Source of the DNA: JAFAZJ01 sp964437145
GTDB taxonomy: Bacteria > Pseudomonadota > Alphaproteobacteria > Reyranellales > Reyranellaceae
DNA length: 64,000 nt
Direction of reading: 5' to 3'
NCBI GenBank assembly: GCA_964437145.1
Contig: CAYTFW010000004.1
Span: 1 to 64,000, forward strand
Shown here: one piece after another, positions 9,773-19,711 of the stretch
How positions within the stretch are numbered: the stretch's first letter is position 1
How the letters are laid out: every line of letters starts with the position of its first letter
Position numbers and translations under genes: made by a program
Notes under the pieces: model-generated
Database searches by the model: none
Seen by the model: only the letters and a program-made list of their open reading frames with translations
Told to the model about the DNA's origin: nothing

Positions 9773-9976
9773 TCAGGCCCGCCAGAAAGGCTTGCTCGCC
9801 TCGAAGGCGAGGATGCCCGGGTCGAGACCGAGGTCGCGCGCGTCGCGGGCGGTGATCTTGGTGAGCTCTGTCCGCTCACGAGCCCGCTTGCCCCACAGGG
9901 TGAGAGTGCGGGACGCGCGCTCGAGGATGCTCTCGGCGGGGTGGTCGCGCAGATCGGCGACAGTGAAGATGGTCAT
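9773..9976 (-). CDS. DUF1127 domain-containing small protein
   Basis: The 67-residue protein ends in the DUF1127 pattern: LTKITARDARDLGLDPG followed by EASKPFWRA at the C-terminus. Small arginine-rich DUF1127 proteins are common in alphaproteobacteria and are linked to stress adaptation and RNA turnover in some species; that role is known for relatives and not shown here. A good AGGAG lies just upstream of the ATG. It follows the 10020-10274 gene on the same strand by 43 bp, suggesting one transcript. Confidence 0.82.
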   Translation of the reverse strand: MTIFTVADLRDHPAESILERASRTLTLWGKRARERTELTKITARDARDLGLDPGILAFEASKPFWRA

Positions 9977-10019
9977 GGAAGTCTCCTGCGAATTCGGGTG
10001 GTGGGAGCGGCGTCACGGT

Positions 10020-10274
10020 TCAGAACTGGACGCGGCTCTCGACGTGGAGGTGGGCCGCCGGTGACCTGGTTTCACGCAGGTGCGTCACGCGCCGCCGCAG
10101 CCAGGCGACGCCCGCGCCGATGAACTCGCCGATCGCGGCCGCCCTCGCCTCGTGCGCCCTGGCCTCGATGGCGAGGCGATCGATCGTGCCAGTGGTGACC
10201 AGGTTACGGTCGAAATATCGGATGAGATCGGTTTGCGCGGGATCACGCGGGTTGATGCTGCGGACGGCGGTCAT
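10020..10274 (-). CDS. Small basic protein, unknown function
   Basis: I chose the ATG at 10274, not an earlier in-frame ATG at 10307, because AAGGAGG sits six bases before it. The resulting 84-residue protein has a helical centre rich in Ala, Arg and Glu, then an amphipathic segment with WLRRRVTHLRE. It resembles the short RSP_7527-like proteins that accompany DUF1127 genes, but the match is weak. It is probably co-transcribed with the DUF1127 gene and divergent from the LysR gene. Confidence 0.6.
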   Translation of the reverse strand: MTAVRSINPRDPAQTDLIRYFDRNLVTTGTIDRLAIEARAHEARAAAIGEFIGAGVAWLRRRVTHLRETRSPAAHLHVESRVQF

Positions 10275-10356
10275 AGCGACCTCCTTGGTTGCTCTTTGAT
10301 GCGCCAAATCTGCGCTCGGCGAGGTGTCTTTACAAACGACGACTCGTCCATCATAG

Positions 10357-10371
10357 ATGAGCGAATCTCAT
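10357..10371. promoter_or_regulatory. Inverted repeat, possible LysR-type operator
   Basis: ATGAG at 10357-10361 and CTCAT at 10367-10371 form a 5-5-5 inverted repeat in the divergent intergenic region, 18 bp before the LysR ATG. The position suits autoregulation by the LysR protein. The match to a T-N11-A motif is generic. Confidence 0.3.
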
Positions 10372-10389
10372 GAATTTGGGGATCCCCCG

Positions 10390-11292
10390 ATGCGTCGAGC
10401 GCTACCATCACTGAACGGGCTGCGTGCCTTCGAGGCAGCCGCGCGGCATCTCTCCTTCACCGAGGCGGCCGGCGAGCTCAACGTCACGCAGGCGGCGATC
10501 AGCCATCAGATCCGCGGGCTCGAGGATCGTCTCGGCCTGAAGCTCTTCATCCGCCGCAACCGCGCGCTGCTCTTGAGCGAAGCGGGCCAAGCTTACCTGC
10601 CGGGTATCCGCCAGGCCTTCGATCTGCTGCACGAAGCGACCGAGCGCCTGCTGCAGAAGGACGCCTCGGGCCCGCTCACCGTCACGACCACCGCGTCGTT
10701 CGCCACCAAGTGGCTGGTGCCGCGCCTGGGCGGTTTCCAGCAGAAGCATCCCGACATCGACGTGCGCATCTCGACCAGCACGGCGCTGGTCGATTTCGGC
10801 CGCGACGACATCGATGTCGGTATCCGCTACGGCCGCGGTCACTGGGGCGGGCTGCAGGCGGAGTTCCTGGTCGCCGAGGACATCTTCCCGGTCTGCGCGC
10901 CCGCGCTGCTCAAGGGCGTCAAGGCTTTGCGCAAGCCGTCCGACCTGAAGAACCACACGCTGCTACACGTCTCGACCTTCCGCGACGATTGGCAGGTCTG
11001 GTTGACGGCGGCCAATGTGAAGGGCGTCGATCCCTCGCGCGGTCTGTTGTTCGATCTGGCGCTGGCCTCGATCCAGGCGGCGATCGATGGCGTCGGCGTG
11101 GCGCTGGGCCATCGCCCGCTGGTCGCCGCCGACATGAAGGCCGGTCGTCTGGTGGCGCCGTTCGACATGGCGCTGCCCAGCGACAGCGCCTACTACGTCG
11201 TGGCGCCGGCCGAGCGCATGCGCCGGCCCAAGATCAAGGCTTTCGTCTCGTGGCTGCTGGAGAGTGTGGCGCGCGAGCGCGCGGCGAGCTGA
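10390..11292 (+). CDS. LysR-family transcriptional regulator, GcvA type
   Basis: The 300-residue protein from the ATG at 10390 begins with MRRALPSLNGLRAFEAAARH, the usual N-terminus of GcvA-type regulators, which is why the upstream ATG at 10357 was rejected. The winged helix-turn-helix lies at about residues 23-42 (FTEAAGELNVTQAAISHQIR), followed by the two-lobed LysR effector domain. It is divergent from the small-protein pair and is followed by a terminator. The ligand and targets are unknown; despite the family name there is no glycine-cleavage gene nearby. Confidence 0.88.
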   Translation: MRRALPSLNGLRAFEAAARHLSFTEAAGELNVTQAAISHQIRGLEDRLGLKLFIRRNRALLLSEAGQAYLPGIRQAFDLLHEATERLLQKDASGPLTVTTTASFATKWLVPRLGGFQQKHPDIDVRISTSTALVDFGRDDIDVGIRYGRGHWGGLQAEFLVAEDIFPVCAPALLKGVKALRKPSDLKNHTLLHVSTFRDDWQVWLTAANVKGVDPSRGLLFDLALASIQAAIDGVGVALGHRPLVAADMKAGRLVAPFDMALPSDSAYYVVAPAERMRRPKIKAFVSWLLESVARERAAS

Positions 11293-11298
11293 AACGAA

Positions 11299-11325
11299 GA
11301 CGGGCCGGCATCGCGCCGGCCCGTC
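11299..11325. terminator. Bidirectional terminator between lysR and ugpB-like genes
   Basis: A perfect 11-bp stem (GACGGGCCGGC at 11299-11309 with GCCGGCCCGTC at 11315-11325) encloses a 5-base loop. It lies between two convergent stop codons. Confidence 0.7.
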
Positions 11326-11346
11326 GCGCAACCCTGATCGGTCGGC

Positions 11347-12612
11347 TTAAGCCGGCAGCAGCGCCTGCACTTCTTTCGACATGGCCGCCAGCGCGGTCAT
11401 CGGCTCGGCCTTCTGCGCCACCACGGACTGCAGGTGGTCTTTGATCACGTCGGTGATCTTCAGCCCGTTCTCGCCCGGGAAGGCGTACCAGCCGGTCGCC
11501 TTGGGCAGCTGCTTCATCGCCACGAGATGGTTGGGGTTGGCGGCGTAGAAATCCTTCAGCAGCGCCGGGTCGTCGGCGACCTTCAGCGCCGAGGGGAAGT
11601 AGCCGGTGGCCTTGACCATCATCGTCGCGCCGATCGGGCCGGTGGCGAACTTGATGTAGTCCCAGGCCGCCTTCTGCTTGGCCGGGTCCTTGGCGAACAG
11701 CATCGCGGTGTTGCCGCCCATCGGCAGGCGGCCGTTCGCGGTGGTTGGAAACGCCGCGGTGCGCAGCTTGAACTTGTCGCCCACCTGCTTGGTGACGCCG
11801 CCCAGGCGCGACGTCGAGTGGCCCCAGATGCCCATGGTGCCCGAGGTGAAATCCTGCAGCGCCACCGACTGCGCCACGTCGCGCATGGTGCCCTCCTTGA
11901 CCATGCGCGAGAGCGTGGCGATCGCCTGCTTGCCGGCGTCGCCGTCGAAGGTGACTTTCTTCTCGTCCGCGCTCAGCATGGTGCCGCCGTTGGAGAACAC
12001 CAGCGCCTGGAACATCCAGTTGCCGGTGATGTCCCAGTCGAAGTGGAAACCCTGGGTGTTGCCGCCCAGCGCCTTGATCTTGCGCGCCAGCTCGAAGATG
12101 CCATCCCAGGTCGCGGGCAGCGCGGCGAGGTTGCCGCCGGCCTTCTCGACCAGGTCGCCGTTGACGTAGATGATAGGCGTCGAGAGCGAGAAGCCGATGC
12201 CGTACTGCTTGCCCTTGACCTTGCCGATATCCAGCAGCCCCGGCGCGTGGCCGAATTCCTTGAACTGCGTGTCGGCTGCGATGAAGCCGTCGAGCGGCTG
12301 GACGATGCCGCGATCAACGAAGATGCGCTGGCGGTTCAGCCCGTGATAGGCGACGTCGGGCAGGGTGTTGGTGACGGCGGCGCGCAGCACGCTCTGGGTG
12401 ATCTCCTCGTAGCCAGGCTGCGGCGCGCGGAAGGTGATCTTGTACTGCGGGTTGGCCTTCATGAACTCCCGCGCGATCTCCTCATGCAGAGCCTTGAACA
12501 GATCGGGGATCGAGTACTCGACGACGATCTCCGTGGTCGACTGAGCAATGGCCGGCGCGGCCACTATCGCGGCGGCCGCGGCCGCCGCCTTCATCATCGT
12601 GCGTCTCAGCAT
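11347..12612 (-). CDS. ABC transporter sugar/glycerophosphate-binding protein (UgpB-like)
   Basis: Periplasmic solute-binding protein of the CUT1 family. From the ATG at 12612 (AGGAG 7 bases upstream) the product is 421 residues with a signal peptide cleaved after AIA at about residue 23. The body has the extracellular-binding-protein family 1 layout and resembles UgpB, the glycerol-3-phosphate and glycerophosphodiester binder. It is the last gene of a four-gene unit transcribed ATPase, permease, permease, binding protein. Substrate is inferred from overall similarity and from the phosphodiesterase gene across the gap. Confidence 0.8.
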   Translation of the reverse strand: MLRRTMMKAAAAAAAIVAAPAIAQSTTEIVVEYSIPDLFKALHEEIAREFMKANPQYKITFRAPQPGYEEITQSVLRAAVTNTLPDVAYHGLNRQRIFVDRGIVQPLDGFIAADTQFKEFGHAPGLLDIGKVKGKQYGIGFSLSTPIIYVNGDLVEKAGGNLAALPATWDGIFELARKIKALGGNTQGFHFDWDITGNWMFQALVFSNGGTMLSADEKKVTFDGDAGKQAIATLSRMVKEGTMRDVAQSVALQDFTSGTMGIWGHSTSRLGGVTKQVGDKFKLRTAAFPTTANGRLPMGGNTAMLFAKDPAKQKAAWDYIKFATGPIGATMMVKATGYFPSALKVADDPALLKDFYAANPNHLVAMKQLPKATGWYAFPGENGLKITDVIKDHLQSVVAQKAEPMTALAAMSKEVQALLPA

Positions 12613-12632
12613 GGCTCTCTCCTGTCCGTCCT

Positions 12633-13466
12633 TCACTTGATGCCCGAGAGCGTCATGCCCTCGATGAACCGCCGCTGCGCGGCGAGAAAGAACAACACCA
12701 GCGGCGCGGTGATGATCACGGCGCCGGCCATAAGCGGGCCGTAGTCGATGCCGGCCTCGGTGTTGCGCAGATAGACTGTGCCTAACGCCGGCATCGCCAT
12801 ATCGGGGCTGGTGACGATCAGCAGCGGCCAGAAATAGTCGTTCCAGTGGATGACGACGGAGAGGATGCCGAAGGCGGTGAGCGCCGGCGCCGCGGCGGGC
12901 AGCATGATGCGCCAGACGATCTCGAACTCGCCCATGCCGTCGAGCCGCGCGGCGTGCAGCAGGTCGTCGGGCACGGTGCGGAAGAACTGGCGAATCCAGA
13001 AGATGCCGAAGACTGAGATGATCGAGGGCATCACCAGCCCGGCATAGGAGTTCAGCAGCCCGGCCTGGCTCAGCATGATGTAGTGCGGGATCGCGGGCAC
13101 GTGCGAGGGGATCAGCAGGCCGAACAGAACCAGCGCGAAGATCGGCTTGGCGCCGCTGAAGCGCAGCTTGGCCAGCGCGTAGGCCGCGGGCAGCGCGAAG
13201 GCGACCTGCAGGGTGAAGATGGTAGCCGTCACCAGCGCGCCGTTCAGCAGGTAGCGGTGCATCGGCACCTTCTCGAAGGCGGCCGTGTAGTTGCGCAGCG
13301 CGTCCCACTTCACCGGGATCAGGTGCAGATCGGCGGTGAAGATGTCGTCGGGCGCGCGCAGCGACAGCGAGAGCATCCAGACGAAGGGCGCCAGCATCAC
13401 GATAGCGCCGGCCATCAGCAGGAAATGGCGCAGCGCCGCGGTGGGCAGAGACGGCGCGGCGGTCAT
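12633..13466 (-). CDS. ABC transporter permease, UgpE/MalG type
   Basis: A 277-residue inner-membrane protein with about six transmembrane segments and the EAA loop AARLDGMGEFEIVWRIMLP, which docks on the ATPase. The C-terminus ends in GMTLSGIK, a common ending in this family. Its ATG overlaps the stop of the upstream permease gene (ATGA at 13463-13466). It is the second permease of the UgpA-UgpE-like pair. Confidence 0.85.
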   Translation of the reverse strand: MTAAPSLPTAALRHFLLMAGAIVMLAPFVWMLSLSLRAPDDIFTADLHLIPVKWDALRNYTAAFEKVPMHRYLLNGALVTATIFTLQVAFALPAAYALAKLRFSGAKPIFALVLFGLLIPSHVPAIPHYIMLSQAGLLNSYAGLVMPSIISVFGIFWIRQFFRTVPDDLLHAARLDGMGEFEIVWRIMLPAAAPALTAFGILSVVIHWNDYFWPLLIVTSPDMAMPALGTVYLRNTEAGIDYGPLMAGAVIITAPLVLFFLAAQRRFIEGMTLSGIK

Positions 13467-14394
13467 GCGTAGTGCACGCGGCGCTCGGCCAGCCGCACCT
13501 TCAGCAGGGTCAGCAGCAGCACGAAGACGAGGAAGACCACGGTGATGGCCGCGCCATAGCCGGCGCGGAAGAAGCCGAAGCCTTCCTGGTACATGGTGTA
13601 GAGCAGCACCTCGGTCGCCTTGTTGGGCCCGCCTTCGGTCAGCACCGCCACCGTGTCGAAGACCTGGAAGCTGCGGATCGAGGAAATCACCAGCACGAAG
13701 AGCGAAGCCGGCCCCAGCATCGGCCAGGTCACCGTGGTGAAGCGGCTCCACCAGCCATCGGCGCCATCGATCGCGGCCGCTTCGTAGAGATCGCGCGGGA
13801 TGGACTTCAGCCCGGCGAGGAACAGCACCATGTTCAGGCCGACCAACTGCCAGACGCCGATCGCCGCCAGCGAGGGCAGCGCGAGGCCTGGGTCCTTCAG
13901 CCAGTTGTGCTTGCCCAGCCCCAGCGCCTCGCTCAGCAGGTTGATCAGGCCGATGCTGGGATGCAGCATGATCTCCCACACCGTCGCCATCGCGATCAGC
14001 GTGGCCGTGACCGGCAGGAAGTAGGCGGCGCGGTAGAAGCCGCGCAGCGAGGTGCCGGACTCGATCAGGATCGCGATGAACAACGCCAACACGACCGACG
14101 CCGGCACGACGAAGCCGACATAGAGCAGCGTGTTGCCGAGCGACTTCCAGAAGACCCGGTCGCCGAACAGCTTGGCGTAGTTGCCGAGCCCCACCCAGTT
14201 GAGCGTGGCGGCGCCGAACTGCCAGTCGGTGAAGGACAGCACGACCGTCGCCAGCGTCGGCAGCAGCAGGATGGCGAACAGCAGGAAGGTCGCCGGCGCC
14301 GCCAGCGCCCAGGCCGCCAACGCCTCGACGCGGGCCTGGCGGCCGCCTCCCTGCGCGCGCTCGGCGCCGTCAATCGCGGGCAGGGACGCGACGG

Positions 14395-14398
<4 letters not shown>
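13463..14398 (-). CDS. ABC transporter permease, UgpA/MalF type
   Basis: A 311-residue membrane protein with about six transmembrane segments after a short cytoplasmic N-terminus, and the EAA loop YEAAAIDGADGWWSRFTTV. The start is a GTG overlapping the ATPase stop codon (GTGA), so translation is probably coupled. It pairs with the 12633-13466 permease. Confidence 0.85.
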
Positions 14399-15528
<1,130 letters not shown>

Positions 15529-15572
15529 CCGGCCACCCCGCGACTTGGAGCGGCCGGACTTACGGTCGAGGG

Positions 15573-15773
15573 GTGTCGCGAATCTTACCGGGCGATGATG
15601 GTTTGATGACGGCCGGTGGATCGCGCGCGATCCCCGGGAACTTCGGGCTCGTCAACTCGGGTAACAACAATGTTGGCTTCTTCAACTCCGGCGGCGGCAA
15701 CGTCGGCTTCTTCAACTCGTGCAACGGCAATACCGGCTTCGGCAACTCCGGCAGTTTCAACACCGGCTTCTGG
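15573..15773 (+). pseudogene. PPE-MPTR-like asparagine/glycine repeat fragment, probably foreign
   Basis: In the frame starting with the GTG at 15573 the translation has a ten-residue period of the form N-x-G-F-x-N-S-G-x-x, for example NVGFFNSGGGNVGFFNS and NTGFGNSGSFNTGFW. This is the major polymorphic tandem repeat of mycobacterial PPE proteins. It runs straight into the N block. Nothing else here is mycobacterial, and the open frame after the gap is a different protein. I read it as a chimeric contig end or contamination. The left edge of the foreign piece is uncertain, somewhere between 15529 and 15640. Confidence 0.7.
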
Positions 15774-15783
15774 NNNNNNNNNN
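15774..15783. other. Assembly gap (ten N)
   Basis: Ten undetermined bases, a usual scaffolding placeholder; the true gap length is unknown. It cuts the 5' end of the downstream permease gene and follows the PPE-like fragment. Confidence 0.99.
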
Positions 15784-16683
15784 CCGCGGACGCGTTCGGC
15801 GCGCCTGTCGCGCCGCGCCTGGTGGCTTCCCTACGCGCTGCTGGCGCCGTCGCTGCTGTTCCTGGTGCTGTTCACTTACCTGCCGGTGATCCGCGTCGTC
15901 ATCGACTCGTTGTATGTCAGTCGGCACGGCAGTCCGGAGCCGGCCCGTTTCGCCGGGCTGGCGAACTTTCGTACGGTGCTGTCCGATCCCGCGTTCCACC
16001 AGGCGCTGATCAACAATGTCGTCTATGCGCTGGGCACGTTGGCGCCGACCATCGTGCTGGCGCTGCTATTCGCGCTCGCCGTCCAGCGCTCGACGCGGCT
16101 GGCCACGGTGTTGCGCACGATCTTCTTCTTCCCTTCGCTGGTGCCGCTGGTGGCGGCGGCATCGCTATTCTTCTTCATCTTCCTGCCTGGTGTCGGGTTG
16201 CTCGACTACCACCTCGGCAAGCTGGGGCTCAGTGGCCCGAACTGGCTGGGCGACAGCGACGTGGCGCTGTGGTCGATCATCGGGCTCTCGGTGTGGAAGA
16301 ACGCCGGCTACTACATGCTCTTCTACATCGCCGGCCTTCAGAACATCCCCGGCGACACCATCGAAGCCGCGATGATCGACGGCGCCAACGGCCTGCAGCG
16401 GCTGTGGTACGTGATCCTGCCGGCGCTGGCGCCGACCACGGCCTTCGTCGTGGTGATCGCGCTGATCAACGTGCTGACCAATGTCGACCACGTCGTCGTG
16501 CTGACCAAGGGCGGGCCGAGCAACGCCACCAACCTGCTGCTGTTCTACATCTTCCAGGAAGCGCACGAGAACTTCGACTACGGCAAGGCCGCCGCCGCGA
16601 CCGTGATCAGCGTCGCGGTGCTGCTGGCAATCTCGCTGGGCTCGATCCGGGTCATGGAGCGGGGAGGTCGCGGTGCGGCGTGA
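15784..16683 (+). CDS. ABC transporter permease, UgpA type, 5' end lost in the gap
   Basis: The frame is open from the first base after the gap and encodes 299 residues starting PRTRSARLSRR, with the first membrane segment at about residue 15. Probably only a few N-terminal residues are missing. About six transmembrane segments and the EAA loop IEAAMIDGANGLQRLWYVIL are present. It overlaps the next permease gene by 11 bp. It belongs to a second Ugp-like cassette without an ATPase gene of its own in view. Confidence 0.85.
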   Translation, partial: PRTRSARLSRRAWWLPYALLAPSLLFLVLFTYLPVIRVVIDSLYVSRHGSPEPARFAGLANFRTVLSDPAFHQALINNVVYALGTLAPTIVLALLFALAVQRSTRLATVLRTIFFFPSLVPLVAAASLFFFIFLPGVGLLDYHLGKLGLSGPNWLGDSDVALWSIIGLSVWKNAGYYMLFYIAGLQNIPGDTIEAAMIDGANGLQRLWYVILPALAPTTAFVVVIALINVLTNVDHVVVLTKGGPSNATNLLLFYIFQEAHENFDYGKAAAATVISVAVLLAISLGSIRVMERGGRGAA

Positions 16684-17509
16684 CGGCGGCCTCACCGCGA
16701 TGCTGTTGGTGGCGCTGGTCTGCGCCGTCGCCTTTGTCTGGGCGGCGCCGTTCATATGGACGGTGGTGGCCGCGTTCCGTCCCGAAGGCGCGGGCAGCGC
16801 CGGCATGGCGACGCTGACCCCCGATCTCAACCCGACGCTGTCGAACTTCCGCAACGCGCTCGATAGCGGCTCTTTCGGCCTCTACTACGTCAACACCGCG
16901 ATCGTGGTGAGCGGTGTGCTGCTGGTGCAGTGCGTCACGATCAGCCTCGCCGGCTACGCTTTCGCGCGCCTGCGCTTTCCCGGTCGTGATGCGCTGTTCT
17001 ATGCCTTCCTGCTGCAGCTCATGCTCGTGCCGCCGGCGCTCATAGTGCCCAATCTGCGCACGGTGGTCGATCTCGGCCTCTACGACTCGCTGGCCGGCGC
17101 CATGGCGCCGTACTTCGCCTCCGCGTTCGGCACCTTCCTGATGCGCCAGACCTTCCGCGCCATCCCGCGCGATTTCGAGGAGGCGGCCGCGATCGACGGC
17201 GCGCCGTGGTGGGCGGTGGTCTGGTACGTGCTGCTGCCGATGGCGCGACCCGGCCTGGTCGCCTTCGCCATCGTCTCGGTCACCGCCCACTGGAACGAGT
17301 TCCTGTGGCCGCTGATGGTGATCAACGACTCCGACAACCACACGCTGACCATCGGCCTCGCGGCGTTCACGCGCGGCGCCGAGGGCGGCAAGGAATGGGG
17401 CGTGCTGGCGGCCGGCACGCTCCTGGTCATGGTACCGCTCGCCGTGGCCTTCGTCGCGTTCCAGCGCCGCTTCGTCGACAGCTTCGTGTTCAGCGGGATC
17501 AAAGGCTGA
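16673..17509 (+). CDS. ABC transporter permease, UgpE type
   Basis: A 278-residue protein from the GTG at 16673 inside the end of the previous gene, with six transmembrane segments, the EAA loop EEAAAIDGAPWWAVVWYVLL and the C-terminal VFSGIKG typical of MalG/UgpE permeases. It partners the truncated upstream permease. Confidence 0.87.
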   Translation: MRRDGGLTAMLLVALVCAVAFVWAAPFIWTVVAAFRPEGAGSAGMATLTPDLNPTLSNFRNALDSGSFGLYYVNTAIVVSGVLLVQCVTISLAGYAFARLRFPGRDALFYAFLLQLMLVPPALIVPNLRTVVDLGLYDSLAGAMAPYFASAFGTFLMRQTFRAIPRDFEEAAAIDGAPWWAVVWYVLLPMARPGLVAFAIVSVTAHWNEFLWPLMVINDSDNHTLTIGLAAFTRGAEGGKEWGVLAAGTLLVMVPLAVAFVAFQRRFVDSFVFSGIKG

Positions 17510-17522
17510 AGGAGAGATGACC

Positions 17523-18845
17523 ATGTCGTTCAGAGCACGTCTGACCGCGGGCGCGATGGCGCTGGCGGTGGGCTGCGTTGGCGCCACCTCGGCGATCGCG
17601 CAGACCAAGATCGACTTTTTCTTTCCGGTACCCGTCGAGGGCAAGCTGGCGCGCGAGATGACGCGGCTGGTGAAGGCCTACAACGAGGGCCAGAAGGAGG
17701 TCGAAGTGACCGCCGTCTATACCGGCGGCTACGACGACACCAAGCTGAAGGCGCAGGCCGCGGCCAAAGCCGGCAAGCCGCCGGCGGTCGTGCTGATGAG
17801 CGCCAATTTCAACGTCGACCTCAAGCTGGCGGGCGACATCATGTCCCTCGAGCCCTTCATCAAGGCCGATGGCGCCACGCGCGACAAGTTCCTCGCCGAT
17901 TTCTGGCCGGCGCTGCACGCCAACGCCACGGTCGACGGCGAGCTCTATGGCGTGCCGTTCCACAACTCGACGCCGCTGGTCTACTACAACGTCGAGCACT
18001 TCAAGCAGGCCGGGCTGGACCCCAACAAGCCGCCGCGGACCTGGGCCGAGCTGGTCGACGCGGCGAAGAAGCTCACCAAACGCGACGGCGATAAGATCGA
18101 GCGCTACGGCTTCCTGATGCCGGCCGGCTACGATTATCTCGGCTGGCTGATGAGCGCGCTGTCGATGTCCAACGGCGGGCGCTACTTCAACGAGGACTAC
18201 GGCGGCGAGGTCTACTACGACACGCCCTCGATGCTGGGCGCCGTGCGCCTGGTCGACGACCTGATCCACAAGCACAAGGTGATGCAGCCCGGCGTCGTCG
18301 AAGCCGGCGGCGTGTCGACGGCGTTCTTCGCGGGCAAGGCCTCGATGGTGCTGCTGTCGACCGGCTCGCTGTCGTTCATCCGCGAGAACATGAAGAGCCC
18401 GTACAATGTCGGCTTCGTGCCGCGCAACGTGCGCAACGCCGTGCCGATCGGTGGCGCCTCGCTGGTGATGTTCAAGGGCCAGAGCGAGGCCAGCCAGCAG
18501 GCCGGCTGGAAGTTCATCAAGTGGCTGTCGTCGACCGAGACGCTGGGCGGCTGGAGTCGCTTCACCGGCTACTTCGCGCCGCGCAAGTCGGCCTATGACA
18601 CCGCCGAGATGAAGGACTTCATCGCCAAGAACCCGGACGCCAAAGTGGCGCTCGACCAGCTGGTCTTCGCCCAGCCGTGGTTCGCTACCTACCAGACCGT
18701 CGCGGTGCGCAAGGCGCTGGAGGATGAAGTGCAGGCGGTGATGAACGGCAAGAAAAAGCCCGACGCCGCTGTGCGCGACGCGCAGAAGAAGGCCGACGAA
18801 TTGCTCAAGCCCTACGTCGACCAGACCGCACTGAAACTGCCCTAA
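17523..18845 (+). CDS. ABC transporter binding protein, UgpB type
   Basis: Periplasmic binding protein of 440 residues. The ATG at 17523 is preferred over that at 17517 because AAGGAG lies 8 bases before it and only 2 before the other. The signal peptide is cleaved after SAIA at residue 26, and the mature protein begins QTKIDFFFPV, as in UgpB homologues. It follows the second permease by 13 bp and precedes a GpdQ-like phosphodiesterase by 14 bp, which favours a glycerophosphodiester or glycerol-3-phosphate ligand. Confidence 0.83.
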   Translation: MSFRARLTAGAMALAVGCVGATSAIAQTKIDFFFPVPVEGKLAREMTRLVKAYNEGQKEVEVTAVYTGGYDDTKLKAQAAAKAGKPPAVVLMSANFNVDLKLAGDIMSLEPFIKADGATRDKFLADFWPALHANATVDGELYGVPFHNSTPLVYYNVEHFKQAGLDPNKPPRTWAELVDAAKKLTKRDGDKIERYGFLMPAGYDYLGWLMSALSMSNGGRYFNEDYGGEVYYDTPSMLGAVRLVDDLIHKHKVMQPGVVEAGGVSTAFFAGKASMVLLSTGSLSFIRENMKSPYNVGFVPRNVRNAVPIGGASLVMFKGQSEASQQAGWKFIKWLSSTETLGGWSRFTGYFAPRKSAYDTAEMKDFIAKNPDAKVALDQLVFAQPWFATYQTVAVRKALEDEVQAVMNGKKKPDAAVRDAQKKADELLKPYVDQTALKLP

Positions 18846-18859
18846 GCGGAGTGACCACG

Positions 18860-19711
18860 ATGATCATCGCGCAGATCACCGACCTGCATGTACGCCCGCC
18901 CGGCAAGCGGGCGTACACCGTGGTCGAGACCAACGCCATGCTGGAAGCCACGGTCGAAGCCATCAATGGCCTGCCGCGCCTGCCCGACGTGGTGATCGCC
19001 ACCGGCGACCTGACGGATTGTGGCCTGCCGGCGGAATACGCCGAGCTGCGCCGCATCCTCTTGGCATTGGAGATGCCGGTCTATCTCGTGCCGGGCAATC
19101 ACGATCGCCGGGCCGAGATGGCCGCGGCTTTTGGCGCGGACGGTTACTTGCCGGAGGACGGTGAGTTCCTGCACTACGTCGTCGAGGACAACGACGTGCG
19201 CTTGATCGGCCTCGACACCATCGTCCCGGGCGCCGGTCACGGCCGGATGTGCGAGCGCCGCCTGCGCTGGCTCGACGAACGGCTGGCCGAGGAGCGGGGC
19301 CGGCCGACCCTGATCTTCATGCACCATCCACCGTTCTCAACCGGGCTGGCGGCGATGGACGACATCAACTGCCGCGACGGCGCGCGGATGGCCGATGTGA
19401 TCCGCAAGTACGGCCACGTCGAACGCGTCGTCTGCGGCCATCATCATCGACCGATCGTGACGCGCTGGGCCGGCACCATCGGCTCGGTGGCGCCCAGCAC
19501 GGCGCATCAGGTTACCCTGCACCTGGCGCCCGGCAACGAGCCTTCGACCTTCACCATGGAACCGCCGGCCTATCAGATCCACACCTGGGACGAGGGTGCC
19601 GGGCTGGTCAGCCACACCGCCTATGTCGGCCAGTTCGCTGGGCCCTATCCCTTCGTGCTCGACGCCGACTATCCTGGCCAGCAGAAAGTCACGGCAGCGG
19701 AAACCGCTTGA
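18860..19711 (+). CDS. GpdQ/CpdA-like metallophosphodiesterase
   Basis: Binuclear metallophosphoesterase of 283 residues. Metal ligands are visible in order: DLH at residues 8-10, GD at 49-50, GNHD at 79-82, HH at 155-156 and GHHHR at 193-197. These fit the class III phosphodiesterases that include glycerophosphodiesterase GpdQ and the cAMP phosphodiesterase CpdA. The ATG at 18860 gives the family N-terminus MIIAQITDLH; a GTG nine bases upstream is less likely. Its place at the end of the Ugp-like cassette suggests hydrolysis of imported glycerophosphodiesters. Its 3' end overlaps the convergent CMD gene by 23 bp. Confidence 0.82.
   Translation: MIIAQITDLHVRPPGKRAYTVVETNAMLEATVEAINGLPRLPDVVIATGDLTDCGLPAEYAELRRILLALEMPVYLVPGNHDRRAEMAAAFGADGYLPEDGEFLHYVVEDNDVRLIGLDTIVPGAGHGRMCERRLRWLDERLAEERGRPTLIFMHHPPFSTGLAAMDDINCRDGARMADVIRKYGHVERVVCGHHHRPIVTRWAGTIGSVAPSTAHQVTLHLAPGNEPSTFTMEPPAYQIHTWDEGAGLVSHTAYVGQFAGPYPFVLDADYPGQQKVTAAETA

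Noticed and set aside
15573..16817. A single gene running from the Asn/Gly repeat through the gap
   Set aside because: The frame after the N block that joins this repeat is the wrong frame for the permease, which is the real gene there. The junction is an assembly artefact.
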